From Ascarosepion bandense (taxonomy: Eukaryota > Mollusca > Cephalopoda > Sepiida > Sepiidae): a stretch of DNA of 64,000 nucleotides. The DNA is taken from NCBI GenBank assembly GCA_037127315.1, contig JBBBDQ010000192.1, positions 5,701,501 to 5,765,500 on the forward strand, given 5' to 3'. Within the stretch, counting starts at the first letter, position 1. Each line of letters opens with the position of its first letter. Shown here piece after piece: positions 1 through 15,000 of the stretch. A program made the position numbers and the translations under genes. The notes under the pieces were generated by a model. The model saw only the letters and a program-made list of their open reading frames with translations. It was not told the origin of the DNA and searched no databases.

Positions 1-3000
1 ACTATTTGGAAAGTGTTATAATAGATGATGGAAAATATAAATTGAAGATGTCAGAATCAAGCAAGTATAGAAATTTAACTATTTGGAAAGTGTTATAATA
101 GATGATGGAAAATATAAATTGAAGATGTAAGAATCAAGCAAGTATAGAAATTTAACTATTTGGAAAGTGTTATAATAGATGATGGAAAATATAAATTGAA
201 GATGTAAGAATCAAGCAAGTATAGAAATTTAACTATTTGAAAAGTGTTATAATAGATGATGGAAAATATAAATTGAAGATGTCCGAATCAAGCAAGTAGA
301 GAAATTTAAATATTTGGAAAGTGTTATAATAGATGATGGAAAATATATATTGAAGATGTAAGAATCAAGCAAGTATAGAAATTTAACTCTTTGGAAAGTG
401 TTATAATAGATGATGGAAAATATATATTGAAGATGTAAGAATCAAGCAAGTATAGAAATTTAACTATTTGGAAAGTGTTATGATAGATGATGGAAAATAT
501 AAATTGAAGATGTTCGAATCAAGCAAGTATAGAAATTTAAATATTTGGAAAGTGTTATAATAGATGATGGAAAATATAAATTGAAGATGTCAGATCAAAC
601 AAGTATAGAAATTTAAATATTTGGAAAGTGTTATAATAGATGATGGAGAAATATATATTGAAGATGTAAGAATCAAGCAAGTATAGAAATTTAACTATTT
701 AGAGGGTGTTATAATAGATGATGGAAAATATATATTGAAGATGTAAGAATCAAGCAAGTATAGAAATTTAACTATTTGGAAAAAGTTATAATAGATGATA
801 TGGAAAATATAAATTGAAGATGTCAAGAATCAAGCAAAGTATAGAAATTTAACTATTTGGAAAGTGTTATAATAGATGATGGAAAATATAAATTGAAGAT
901 GTCCGAATCAAGCAAGTATAGAAATTTAACTATTTGGAAAGTGTTATAATAGATGATGGAAAATATATATTGAAGATGTAAGAATTCAAGCAAGTATAGA
1001 AATTTAACTATTTGGAAAGTGTTATAATAGATGATGGAAAATATAAATTGAAGATGTCAGAATCAAGCAAGTATAGAAATTTAACTATTTGGAAAGTGTT
1101 ATAATAGATGATAAAAGGAAAATATAAATTGAAGATGTCAAGAATCAAGCAAGTATAGAAATTTAACTATTTGGAAAGTGTTATAATAGATGATGGAAAA
1201 TATAAATTGAAGATGTCCGAATCAAGCAAGTATAGAAATTTAACTATTTGGAAAGTTTGTTAAGTAATAGATGATGGAAAATATAAATTGAAGATGTAAG
1301 AATCAAGCAAGTATAGAAATTTAACTATTTGGAAAAGTGATAATAGATGATGGAAAATATAAATTGAAGATGTCAGAATCAAGCAAGTATAGAAATTTAA
1401 CTAATTTGGAAAGTGCAATAACAAGATGATAAAAGAAATTTAAACTTGAAGATGGAAAGAATCAAGCAAGTATAAGAAATTTAACTATTTGGAAAGTGTT
1501 ATAAAGGATGATGGAAAATATTAAATTAAAGATGTCAGAATCAAGCAAGTATAGAAATTTAACTATTTGGAAAGTGTTATAATAGATGATGGAAAATATA
1601 AATTGAAGATGTAAGAATCAAGCAAGTATAGAAATTTAACTATTTGGAAAGTGTTATAATAGATGATGGAAAATATAAATTGAAGATGTCCGAATCAAGC
1701 AAGTATAGAAATTTAACTATTTGGAAAGTGTAATAATAGATGTTGGAAAATATAAATTGAAGATGTCCGAATCAAGCAAGTATAGAAATTTAACTATTTG
1801 GAAAGTGTTATAATGAGATGATGGAAATACAAATTGAAGATGTCCGAATCAAGCAAGTATAGAAATTTAACTATTTGGAAAGTGTTATAATAGATGATGG
1901 AAAACATAAATTGAAGATGTAAGAATCAAGCAAGTATAGAAATTTAACTATTTGAAAAGTGTTATAATAGATGATGGAAAATATAAATTGAAGATGTCCG
2001 AATCAAGCAAGTATAGAAATTTAAATATTTGGAAAGTGTTATAATAGATGATGGAAAATATATATTGAAGATGTAAGAAACAAGCAAGTATAGAAATTTA
2101 ACTATTTGGAAAGTGTTATAATAGATGATGGAAAATATATATTGAAGATGTAAGAATCAAGCAAGTATAAGAAATTTAACTATTTGGAAAGTGTTATAAT
2201 AGATGATGGAAAATATAAATTGAAGATGTTCGAATCAAGCAAGTATAGAAATTTAAATATTTGGAAAGTGTTATAATAGATGATGGAAAATATAAATTGA
2301 AGATGTCCGAATCAAGCAAGTATAGAAATTTAAATATTTGGAAAGTGTTATAATAGATGATGGAAAATATATATTGAAGATGTAAGAATCAAGCAAGTAT
2401 AGAAATTTAACTATTTGGAAAGTGTTATAATAGATGATGGAAAATATATATTGAAGATGTAAGAATCAAGCAAGTATAGAAATTTAACTATTTGGAAAGT
2501 GTTATAATAGATGATGGAAAATATATATTGAAGATGTAAAAATCAAGCAAGTATAGAAATTTAACTATTTGGAAAGTGTTATAATAGATGATGGAAAATA
2601 TATATTGAAGATGTAAGAATCAAGCAAGTATAGAAATTTAACTATTTGGAAAGTGTTATAATAGATGATGGAAAATATATATTGAAGATGTAAGAATCAA
2701 GCAAGTATAGAAATTTAACTATTTGGAAAGTGTTATAATAGATGATGGAAAATATATATTGAAGATGTAGAATTAAGCAAGTATAGAAATTTAACTATTT
2801 GGAAAGTGTTATAATAGATGATGGAAAATATAAATTGAAGATGTCAGAATCAAGCAAGTATAGAAATTTAACTATTTGGAAAGTGTTATAATAGATGATG
2901 GAAAATATAAATTGAAGATGTCAGAATCAAGCAAGTATAGAAATTTAACTATTTGGAAAGTGTTATAATAGATGATGGAAAATATAAATTGAAGATGTCG

Positions 3001-6000
3001 AATCAAGCAAGTATAGAAATTTAACTATTTGGAAAGTGTTATAATAGATGATGGAAAATATATATTGAAGATGTAAGAATTAAGCAAGTATAGTTAACTA
3101 TTTGGAAAGTGTTATAATAGATGATGGAAAATATAAATTGAAGATGTCAAGAATCAAGCAAGTATAGAAATTTAACTATTTGGAAAGTGTTATAATAGAT
3201 GATGGAAAATATAAATTGAAGATGTCAGAATCAAGCAAGTATAGAAATTTAACTATTTGGAAAGTGTTATAATAGATGATGGAAAATATAAATTGAAGAT
3301 GTCGAATCAAGCAAGTATAGAAATTTAACTATTTGGAAAGTGTTATAATAGATGATGGAAAATATAAATTGAAGATGTAAGAATCAAGCAAGTATAGAAA
3401 TTTAACTATTTGGAAAGTGTTATAATAGATGATGGAAAATATAAATTGAAGATGTCAGAATCAAGCAAGTATAGAAATTTAACTATTTGGAAAGTGTTAT
3501 AATAGATGATGGAAAATATAAATTGAAGATGTAAGAATCAAGCAAGTATAGAAATTTAACTATTTGGAAAGTGTTATAATAGATGATGGAAAATATAAAT
3601 TGAAGATGTCCGAATCAAGCAAGTATAGAAATTTAACTATTTGGAAAGTGTAATAATAGATGATGGAAAATATAAATTGAAGATGTCGAATCAAGCAAGT
3701 ATAGAAATTTAACTATTTGGAAAGTGTTATAATAGATGATGGAAAATATAAATTGAAGATGTCAGAATCAAGCAAGTATGAAATTTAACTATTTGGAAAG
3801 TGTTATAATAGATGATGGAAAATATAAATTGAAGATGTAAGAATCAAGCAAGTATAGAAATTTAACTATTTGGAAAGTGTTATAATAGATGATGGAAAAT
3901 ATATATTGAAGATGTAAGAATCAAGCAAGTATAAGAAATTTAACTATTTGGAAAGTGTTATAATAGATGATGGAAAATATAAATTGAAGATGTAAGAATC
4001 AAGCAAGTATAGAAATTTAACTATTTGAAAAGTGTTATAATAGATGATGGAAAATATAAATTGAAGATGTCGAATCAAGCAAGTATAGAAATTTAAATAT
4101 TTGGAAAGTGTTATAATAGATGATGGAAAATATATATTGAAGATGTAAGAATCAAGCAAGTATAGAAATTTAACTCTTTGGAAAGTGTTATAATAGATGA
4201 TGGAAAATATATATTGAAGATGTAAGAATCAAGCAAGTATAGAAATTTAACTATTTGGAAAGTGTTATAATAGATGATGGAAAATATAAATTGAAGATGT
4301 TGAATCAAGCAAGTATAGAAATTTAAATATTTGGAAAGTGTTATAATAGATGATGGAAAATATAAATTGAAGATGTCGAATCAAGCAAGTATAGAAATTT
4401 AAATATTTGGAAAGTGTTATAATAGATGATGGAAAATATATATTGAAGATGTAAGAATCAAGCAAGTATAGAAATTTAACTATTTGGAAAGTGTTATAAT
4501 AGATGATGGAAAATATATATTGAAGATGTAAGAATCAAGCAAGTATAGAAATTTAACTATTTGGAAAGTGTTATAATAGATGATGGAAAATATATATTGA
4601 AGATGTAAGAATCAAGCAAGTATAGAAATTTAACTATTTGGAAAGTGTTATAATAGATGATGGAAAATATATATTGAAGATGTAAGAATCAAGCAAGTAT
4701 AGAAATTTAACTATTTGGAAAGTGTTATAATAGATGATGGAAAATATATATTGAAGATGTAAGAATCAAGCAAGTATAGAAATTTAACTATTTGGAAAGT
4801 GTTATAATAGATGATGGAAAATATATATTGAAGATGTAAGAATTAAGCAAGTATAGAAATTTAACTATTGGAAAGTGTTATAATAGATGATGGAAAATAT
4901 AAATTGAAGATGTCAGAATCAAGCAAGTATAGAAATTTAACTATTTGGAAAGTGTTATAATAGATGATGGAAAATATAAATTGAAGATGTCAGAATCAAG
5001 CAGTATAGAAATTTAACTATTTGGAAAGTGTTATAATAGATGATGGAAAATATAAATTGAGAGATGTCCGGAATCAAGCAAGTATAGAAATTTAACTATT
5101 TGGAAAGTGTTATAATAGATGATGGAAAATATATATTGAAGATGTAAGAATTAAGCAAGTATAGAAATTTAACTATTTGGAAAGTGTTATAATAGATGAT
5201 GGAAAATATAAATTGAAGATGTCAGAATCAAGCAAGTATAGAATTTAACTATTTGGAAAGTGTTATAATAGATGATGGAAAATATAAATTGAAGATGTCA
5301 GAATCAAGCAAGTATAAAATTTAACTATTTGGAAAGTGTTATAATAGATGATGGAAAATATAAATTGAAGATGTCGAATCAAGCAAGTATAGAAATTTAA
5401 CTATTTGGAAAGTGTTATAATAGATGATGGAAAATATAAATTGAAGATGTAAGAATCAAACAAGTATAGAAATTTAACTATTTGGAAAGTGTTATAATAG
5501 ATGATGGAAAATATAAATTGAAGATGTCAGAATCAAGCAAGTATAGAAATTTAACTATTTGGAAAGTGTTATAATAGATGATGGCAAATATAAATTGAAG
5601 ATGTAAGAATCAAGCAAGTATAGAAATTTAACTATTTGGAAAGTGTTATAATAGATGATGGAAAATATAAATTGAAGATGTCCGAATCAAGCAAGTATAG
5701 AAATTTAACTATTTGGAAAGTGTAATAATAGATGATGGAAAATATAAATTGAAGATGTCCGAATCAAGCAAGTATAGAAATTTAACTATTTGGAAAGTGT
5801 TATAATAGATGATGGAAAATATAAATTGAAGATGTCAGAATCAAGCAAGTATAGAAATTTAACTATTTGGAAAGTGTTATAATAGATGATGGAAAATATA
5901 AATTGAAGATGTAAGAATCAAGCAAGTATAGAAATTTAACTATTTGGAAAGTGTTATAATAGATGATGGAAAATATATATTGAAGATGTAAGAATCAAGC

Positions 6001-9000
6001 AAGTATAGAAATTTAACTATTTGGAAAGTGTTATAATAGATGATGGAAAATATAAATTGAAGATGTAAGAATCAAGCAAGTATAGAAATTTAACTATTTG
6101 GAAAGTGTTATAATAGATGATGGAAAATATAAATTGAAGATGTAAGAATCAAGCAAGTATAGAAATTTAACTATTTGAAAAGTGTTATAATAGATGATGG
6201 AAAATATAAATTGAAGATGTCCGAATCAAGCAAGTATAGAAATTTAAATATTTGGAAAGTGTTATAATAGATGATGGAAAATATATATTGAAGATGTAAG
6301 AATCAAGCAAGTATAGAAATTTAACTATTTGGAAAGTGTTATAATAGATGATGGAAAATATATATTGAAGATGTAAGAATCAAGTAAGTATAGAAATTTA
6401 ACTATTTGGAAAGTGTTATAATAGATGATGGAAAATATAAATTGAAGATGTTCGAATCAAGCAAGTATAAATTTAAATATTTGGAAAGTGTTATAATAGA
6501 TGATGGAAAATATAAGTGAAGATGTCGAATCAAGCAAGTATAGAAATTTAAATATTTGGAAAGTGTTATAATAGATGATGGAAAATATATTGAAGATGTA
6601 AGAATCAAGCAAGTATAGAAATTTAACTATTTGGAAAGTGTTATAATAGATGATGGAAAATATAAATTGAAGATGTTCGAATCAAGCAAGTATAGAAATT
6701 TAAATATTTGGAAAGTGTTATAATAGATGATGGAAAATATAAATTGAAGATGTCAATCAAGCAAGTATAGAAATTTAAATATTTGGAAAGTGTTATAATA
6801 TATGATGGAAAATATATATTGAGAATGCAGAATCAAACATTAAATTTAACTATTTGGAAAGTGTATAATAGATGATGGAAAATATATATTGAAGATGTAA
6901 GAATCAAGCAAGTATAGAAATTTAACTATTTGGAAAGTGTTATAATAGATGGAAAATATATATTGAAGATGTAAGAATCAAGCAAGTATAGAAATTTAAC
7001 TATTTGGGAAAGTGTTATAATAGATGATGGAAAATATATATTGAAGATGTAAGAATCAAGCAAGTATAGAAATTTAACTATTTGGAAAGTGTTATAATAG
7101 ATGATGGAAAATATATATTGAAGATGTAAGAAGAATCAAAGCAAGTATACAAATTTAACTATTTGGAAAGTGTTATAATAGATGATGGAAAATATAAATT
7201 GAAGATGTAAGAATCAAGCAAGTATAGAAATTTAACTATTTGGAAAGTGTTATAATAGATGATGGAAAATATAAATTGAAGATGTCGAATCAAGCAAGTA
7301 TAGAAATTTAAATATTTAGGAAGTGTTATAATAGATGATGGAAAATATAAATTGAAGATGTCGAATCAAGCAAGTATAGAAATTTAACTATTTGGAAAGT
7401 GTTATAATAGATGATGGAAAATATAAATTGAAGATGTAAGAATCAAGCAAGTATAGAAATTTAAATATTTGGAAAGTGTTATAATAGATGATGGAAAATA
7501 TAAATTGAAGATGTCGAATCAAACAAGTATAGAAATTTAAATATTTGGAAAGTGTTATAATAGATGATGGAAAATATAAATTGAAGATGTAAGAATCAAG
7601 CAAGTATAGAAATTTAACTATTTGGAAAGTGTTATAATAGATGATGGAAAATATAAATTGAAGATGTCAGAATCAAGCAAGTATAGAAGTTTAACTATTT
7701 GGAAAGTGTTATAATAGATGATGGAAAATATATATTGAAGATGTAAGAATCAAGCAAGTATAGAAATTTAAATATTTGGAAAGTGTTATAATAGATGATG
7801 GAAAATATAAATTGAAGATGTCGAATCAAGCAAGTATAGAGAATTTAAATATTTGGAAAGTGTTATAATAGATGATGGAAAATATAAATTGAAGATGTCA
7901 GAATCAAGCAAGTATAGAAATTTAACTATTTGGAAAGTGTTATAATAGATGATGGAAAATATAAATTGAAGATGTAAGAATCAAGCAAGTATAGAAATTT
8001 AAATATTTGGAAAGTGTTATAATAGATGATGGAAAATATAAATTGAAGATGTCGAATCAAGCAAGTATAGAAATTTAAATATTTGGAAAGTGTTATAATA
8101 GATGATGGAAAATATAAATTGAAGATGTAAGAATCAAGCAAGTATAGAAATTTAACTATTTGGAAAGTGTTATAATAGATGATGGAAAATATAAATTGAA
8201 GATGTCAGAATCAAGCAAGTATAGAAGTTTAACTATTTGGAAAGTGTTATAATAGATGATGGAAAATATATATTGAAGATGTCAGAATCAAGCAAGTATA
8301 GAAATTTAACTATTTGGAAAGTGTTATAATAGATGATGGAAAATATATATTGAAGATGTAAGAATCAAGCAAGTATAGAAATTTAACTATTTGGAAAGTG
8401 TTATAATAGATGATGGAAAATATATATTGAAGATGTAAGAATTAAGCAAGTATAGAAATTTAACTATTTGGAAAGTGTTATAATAGATGATGGAAAATAT
8501 AAATTGAAGATGTCAGAATCAAGCAAGTATAGAAATTTAACTATTTGGAAAGTGTTATAATAGATGATGGAAAATATAAATTGAAGATGTCAGAATCAAG
8601 CAAGTATAGAAATTTAACTATTTGGAAAGTGTTATAATAGATGATGGAAAATATAAATTGAAGATGTCGAATCAAGCAAGTATAGAAATTTAACTATTTG
8701 GAAAGTGTTATAATAGATGATGGAAAATATAAATTGAAGATGTAAGAATCAAGCAAGTATAGAAATTTAACTATTTGGAAAGTGTTATAATAGATGATGG
8801 AAAATATAAATTGAAGATGTCAGAATCAAGCAGTATAGAAATTTAACTATTTGGAAAGTGTTATAATAGATGATGGAAAATATAAATTGAAGATGTCAGA
8901 ATCAAGCAAGTATAGAAATTTAACTATTTGGAAAGTGTTATAATAGATGATGGAAAATATAAATTGAAGATGTAAGAATCAAGCAAGTATAGAAATTTAA

Positions 9001-12000
9001 CTATTTGGAAAGTGTTATAATAGATGATGGAAAATATATATTGAAGATGTAAGAATCAAGCAAGTATAGAAATTTAACTATTTGGAAAGTGTTATAATAG
9101 ATGATGGAAAATATAAATTGAAGATGTAAGAATCAAGCAAGTATAGAAATTTAACTATTTGGAAAGTGTTATAATAGATGATGGAAAATATAAATTGAAG
9201 ATGTAAGAATCAAGCAAGTATAGAAATTTAACTATTTGAAAAGTGTTATAATAGATGATGGAAAATATAAATTGAAGATGTCGAATCAAGCAAGTATAGA
9301 AATTTAAATATTTGGAAAGTGTTATAATAGATGATGGAAAATATATTGAAGATGTAAGATCAAGCAAGTATAAATTTAACTATTTGGAAAGTGTTATAAT
9401 AGATGATGGAAAATATATATTGAAGATGTAAGAATCAAGCAAGTATAGAAATTTAACTATTTGGAAAGTGTTATAATAGATGATGGAAAATATATATTGA
9501 AGATGTAAAAAATCAAGCAAGTATAGAAATTTAACTATTTGGAAAGTGTTATAATAGATGATGGAAAATATATATTGAAGATGTAAAGAATCAAGCAAGT
9601 ATAGAAATTTAACTATTTGGAAAGTGTTATAATAGATGATGGAAAATATATATTGAAGATGTAAGAATCAAAGCAAGTATAGAAATTTAACTATTTGGAA
9701 AGTGTTATAATAGATGATGGAAAATATAAATTGAAGATGTTCGAATCAAGCAAGTATAGAAATTTAAATATTTGGAAAGTGTTATAATAGATGATGGAAA
9801 ATATAAATTGAAGATGTCCGGAATCAAGCAAGTATAGAAATTTAAATATTTGGAAAGTGTTATAATAGATGATGGAAAATATATATTGAAGATGTAAGAA
9901 TCAAGCAAGTATAGAAATTTAACTATTTGGAAAGTGTTATAATAGATGATGGAAAATATATATTGAAGATGTAAGAATCAAGCAAGTATAGAAATTTAAC
10001 TATTTGGAAAGTGTTATAATAGATGATGGAAAATATATTGAAGATGTAAGAATCAAGCAAGTATAGAAATTTAACTATTTGGAAAGTGTTATAATAGATG
10101 ATGGAAAATATATATTGAAGATGTAAGAATCAAGCAAGTATAGAAATTTAACTATTTGGAAAGTGTTATAATAGATGATGGAAAATATATTGAAGATGTA
10201 AGAATCAAGCAAGTATACAAATTTAACTATTTGGAAAGTGTTATAATAGATGATGGAAAATATAAATTGAAGATGTAAGAATCAAGCAAGTATAGAAATT
10301 TAACTATTTGGAAAGTGTTATAATAGATGATGGAAAAATATAAATTGAAGATGTCAGAATGAAGCAAGTATAGAAATTTAACTATTTGGAAAGTGTTATA
10401 ATAGATGATGGAAAATATATATTGAAGATGTCAGAATCAAGCAAGTAGAAATTTAACTATTTGGAAAGTGTTATAATAGATGATGGAAAATATATTGAAG
10501 ATGTAAGAATCAAGCAAGTATAGAAATTTAACTATTTGGAAAGTGTTATAATAGATGATGGAAAATATATATTGAAGATGTAAGAATTAAGCAAGTATAG
10601 AAATTTAACTATTTGGAAAGTGTTATAATAGATGATGGAAAATATAAATTGAAGATGTCAGAATCGCTGGGCATAGAAATTTAACTATTTGGAAAGTGTT
10701 ATAATAGATGATGGAAAATATAAATTGAAGATGTCAGAATCAAGCAAGTATAGAAATTTAACTATTTGGAAAGTGTTATAATAGATGATGGAAAATATAA
10801 ATTGAAGATGTCCGAATCAAGCAAGTATAGAAATTTAACTATTTGGAAAGTGTTATAATAGATGATGGAAAATATAAATTGAAGATGTAAGAATCAAGCA
10901 AGTATAGAAATTTAACTATTTGGAAAGTGTTATAATAGATGATGGAAAAAATATAAATTGAAGATGTCAGAATCAAGCAAGTATAGAAATTTAACTATTT
11001 GGAAAGTGTTATAATAGATGATGGAAAATATAAATTGAAGATGTAAGAATCAAGCAAGTATAGAAATTTAACTATTTGGAAAGTGTTGAGAATAGATGAT
11101 GGAAAATATAAATTGGAAGATGTCCGAATCAAGCAAGTATAGAAATTTAACTATTTGGAAAGTGTAATAATAGATGATGGAAAATATAAATTGGAAGATG
11201 TAGGAATCAACCAAGTATAGAAATTTAACTATTTGGAAAGTGTTATAATAGATGATGGAAAATATATATTGAAGATGTAAGAATCAAGCAAGTATAGAAA
11301 TTTAACTATTTGGAAAGTGTTATAATAGATGATGGAAAATATATATTGAAGATGTAAGAATCAAGCAAGTATAGAAATTTAACTATTTGGAAAGTGTTAT
11401 AATAGATGATGGAAAATATATATTGAAGATGTAAGAATCAAGCAAGTATAGAAATTTAACTATTTGGAAAGTGTTATAATAGATGATGGAAAATATAAAT
11501 TGAAGATGTAAGAATCAAGCAAGTATAGAAATTTAACTATTTGGAAAGTGTTATAATAGATGATGGAAAATATAAATTGAAGATGTAAGAATCAAGCAAG
11601 TATAGAAATTTAACTATTTGGAAAGTGTTATAATAGATGATGGAAAATATAAATTGAAGATGTCCTAATCAAGCAAGTATAGAAATTTAAATATTTGGAA
11701 AGTGTTATAATAGATGATGGAAAATATATATTGAAGATGTAAGAATCAAGCAAGTATAGAAATTTAACTATTTGGAAAGTGTTATAATAGATGATGGAAA
11801 ATATATATTGAAGATGTAAGAATCAAGCAAGTATAGAAATTTAACTATTTGGAAAGCGTTATAATAGATGATGGAAAATATATATTGAAGATGTAAGAAT
11901 CAAGCAAGTATAGAAATTTAACTATTTGGAAAGTGTTATAATAGATGATGGAAAATATAAATTGAAGATGTAAGAATCAAGCAAGTATAGAAATTTAACT

Positions 12001-15000
12001 ATTTGGAAAGTGTTATAATAGATGATGGAAAATATAAATTGAAGATGTCAGAATCAAGCAAGTATAGAAATTTAACTATTTGGAAAGTGTTATAATAGAT
12101 GATGGAAAGAGTATATTGAAGATGTCAGAATCAAGCAAGTATAGAAATTTAACTATTTGGAAAGTGTTATAATAGATGATGGAAAATATATTGAAGATGT
12201 AAGAATCAAGCAAGTATAGAAATTTAACTATTTGAAAGTAAGTGTAGTAATAGATGATGGAAAATATATATTGAAGATGTAAGAATCAAGCAATTTATAG
12301 AAATTTAACTATTTGGAAAGTGTTATAATAGATGATAAAATATATATTGAAGATGTAAGAATCAAGCAAGTATAGAAATTTAACTATTTGGAAAGTGTTA
12401 TAATAGATGATGGAAAATATATATTGAAGATGTAAGAATCAAGCAAGTATAGAAATTTAACTATTTGGAAAGTGTTATAATAGATGATGGAAAATATAAA
12501 TTGAAGATGTAAAAATCAAGCAAGTATAGAAATTTAACTATTTGGAAAATGTTATAATAGATGATGGAAAACATAAATTGAAGATGTAAGAATCAAGCAA
12601 GTATAGAAATTTAACTATTTGGAAAGTGTTATAATAGATGATGGAAAATATAAATTCGAAGACAAGAATCAAGCAAGTATAGAAATTTAACTATTTGGAA
12701 AGTGTTATAATAGATGATGGAAAATATAAATTGAAGATGTAAAAATCAAGCAAGTATAGAAATTTAACTATTTGGAAAAATGTTATAATAGATGATGGAA
12801 AATATATATTACGAAGATGTAAGAATCAAGCAAGTATAGAAATTTAACTATTTGGAAAGTGTTATAATAGATGATGGAAAATATAAATTGAAGATGTATG
12901 AATCAAGCAAGTATAGAAATTTAACTATTTGGAAAGTGTTATAATAGATGATGGAAAATATAAATTCGAAGATGTAAAAATCAAGCAAGTATAGAAATTT
13001 AACTATTTGGAAAATGTTAAAATAGATGATGAAAAATATAAATTGAAGATGTAAGAATCAAGCAAGTATAGAAATTTAACTATTTGGAAAGTGTTATAAT
13101 AGATGATGGAAAATATAAATTGAAGATGTAAGAATCAAGCAAGTATAGAAATTGAATTATTTGGAAAGTGTTATAATAGATGATGGAAAATATATATTGA
13201 AGATGTAAGAATCAAGCAAGTAGAAATTTAACTATTTGGAAAGTGTTATAATAGATGATGGAAAATATATATTGAAGATGTAAGAATCAAGCAAGTATAG
13301 AAATTTAACTATTTGGAAAGTGTTATAATAGATGATGGAAAATATATATTGAAGATGTAAGTGAATCAAGCAAGTATAGAAATTTAACTATTTGGAAAGT
13401 GTTATAATAGATGATGGAAAATATATATTGAAGATGTAAGAATCCTCAAGTAAGTATAGAAATTTAACTATTTGGAAAGTGTTATAATAGATGATGGAAA
13501 ATATAAATTGAAGATGTAAAAATCAAGCAAGTATAGAAATTTAACTATTTGGAAAGTGTTATAATAGATGATGGAAAATATAAATTGAAGATGTAAGAAT
13601 CAAGCAAGTATAGAAATTTAACTATTTGGAAAGTGTTATAATAGATGATGGAAAATATAAATTGAAGATGTAAGAATCAAGCAAGTATAGAAATTTAACT
13701 ATTTGGAAAGTGTTATAATAGATGATGGAAAATATAAATTGGAAGATGTAAAAATCAAGCAAGTATAGAAATTTAACTATTTGGAAAAATGTTATAATAG
13801 ATGATGGAAAATATAAATTGAAGATGTAAGAATCAAGCAAGTATAGAAATTTAACTATTTGGAAAGTGTTATAATAGATGATGGAAAATATAAATTGAAG
13901 ATGTAAGAATCAAGCAAGTATAGAAATTTAACTATTTGGAAAGTGTTATAATAGATGATGGAAAATATAAATTGAAGATGTAAAAATCAAGCAAGTATAG
14001 AAATTTAACTATTTGAAAAAAATGTTATAATAGATGATGGAAAATATATATTGAAGATGTAAGAATCAAGCAAGTATAGAAATTTAACTATTTGGAAAGT
14101 GTTATAATAGATGATGGAAATATAAATTGAAGATGTAAGAATCAAGCAAGTATAGAAATTTAACTATTTGGAAAGTGTTATAATAGATGATGGAAAATAT
14201 AAATTGAAGATGTAAAAATCAAGCAAGTATAGAAATTTAACTATTTGGAAAATGTTATAATAGATGATAGAAAATATAAATTGAAGATGTAAGAATCAAG
14301 CAAGTATAGAAATTTAACTATTTGGAAAGTGTTATAATGGATGATGGAAAATATAAATTGAAGATGTAAGAATCAAGCAAGTATAGAAATTTAACTATTT
14401 GGAAAGTGTTATAATAGATGATGGAAAATATATATTGAAGATGTAAGAATCAAGCAAGTATAGAAATTTAACTATTTGGAAAGTGTTATAATAGATGATG
14501 GAAAATATATATTGAAGATGTAAGAATCAAGCAAGTATAGAAATTTAACTATTTGGAAAGTGTTATAATAGATGATGGAAAATATATATTGAAGATGTAA
14601 GAATCAAGCAAGTATAGAAATTTAACTATTTGGAAAGTGTTATAATAGATGATGGAAAATATATATTGAAGATGTAAGAATCAAGCAAGTATAGAAATTT
14701 AACTATTTGGAAAGTGTTATAATAGATGATGGAAAATATAAATTGAAGATGTCAGAATCAAGCAAGTATAGAAATTTAACTATTTGGAAAGTGTTATAAT
14801 AGATGATGGAAAATATAAATTGAAGATGTCCGAATCAAGCAAGTATAGAAATTTAACTATTTGGAAAGTGTTATAATAGATGATGGAAAATATAAATTGA
14901 AGATGTAAGAATCAAGCAAGTATAGAAATTTAACTATTTGGAAAGTGTTATAATAGAAGATGGAAAATATAAATTGAAGATGTAAGAATCAAGCAAGTAT

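Noticed and set aside
3944..13840. Open frames of 60-72 codons on the minus strand of Sat77 (LDSYIFN, YFPSSIITLSK repeats)
   Set aside because: They are periodic read-through of the satellite on the strand opposite to its LINE-derived coding sense, differ only with monomer variants, and have no independent support.
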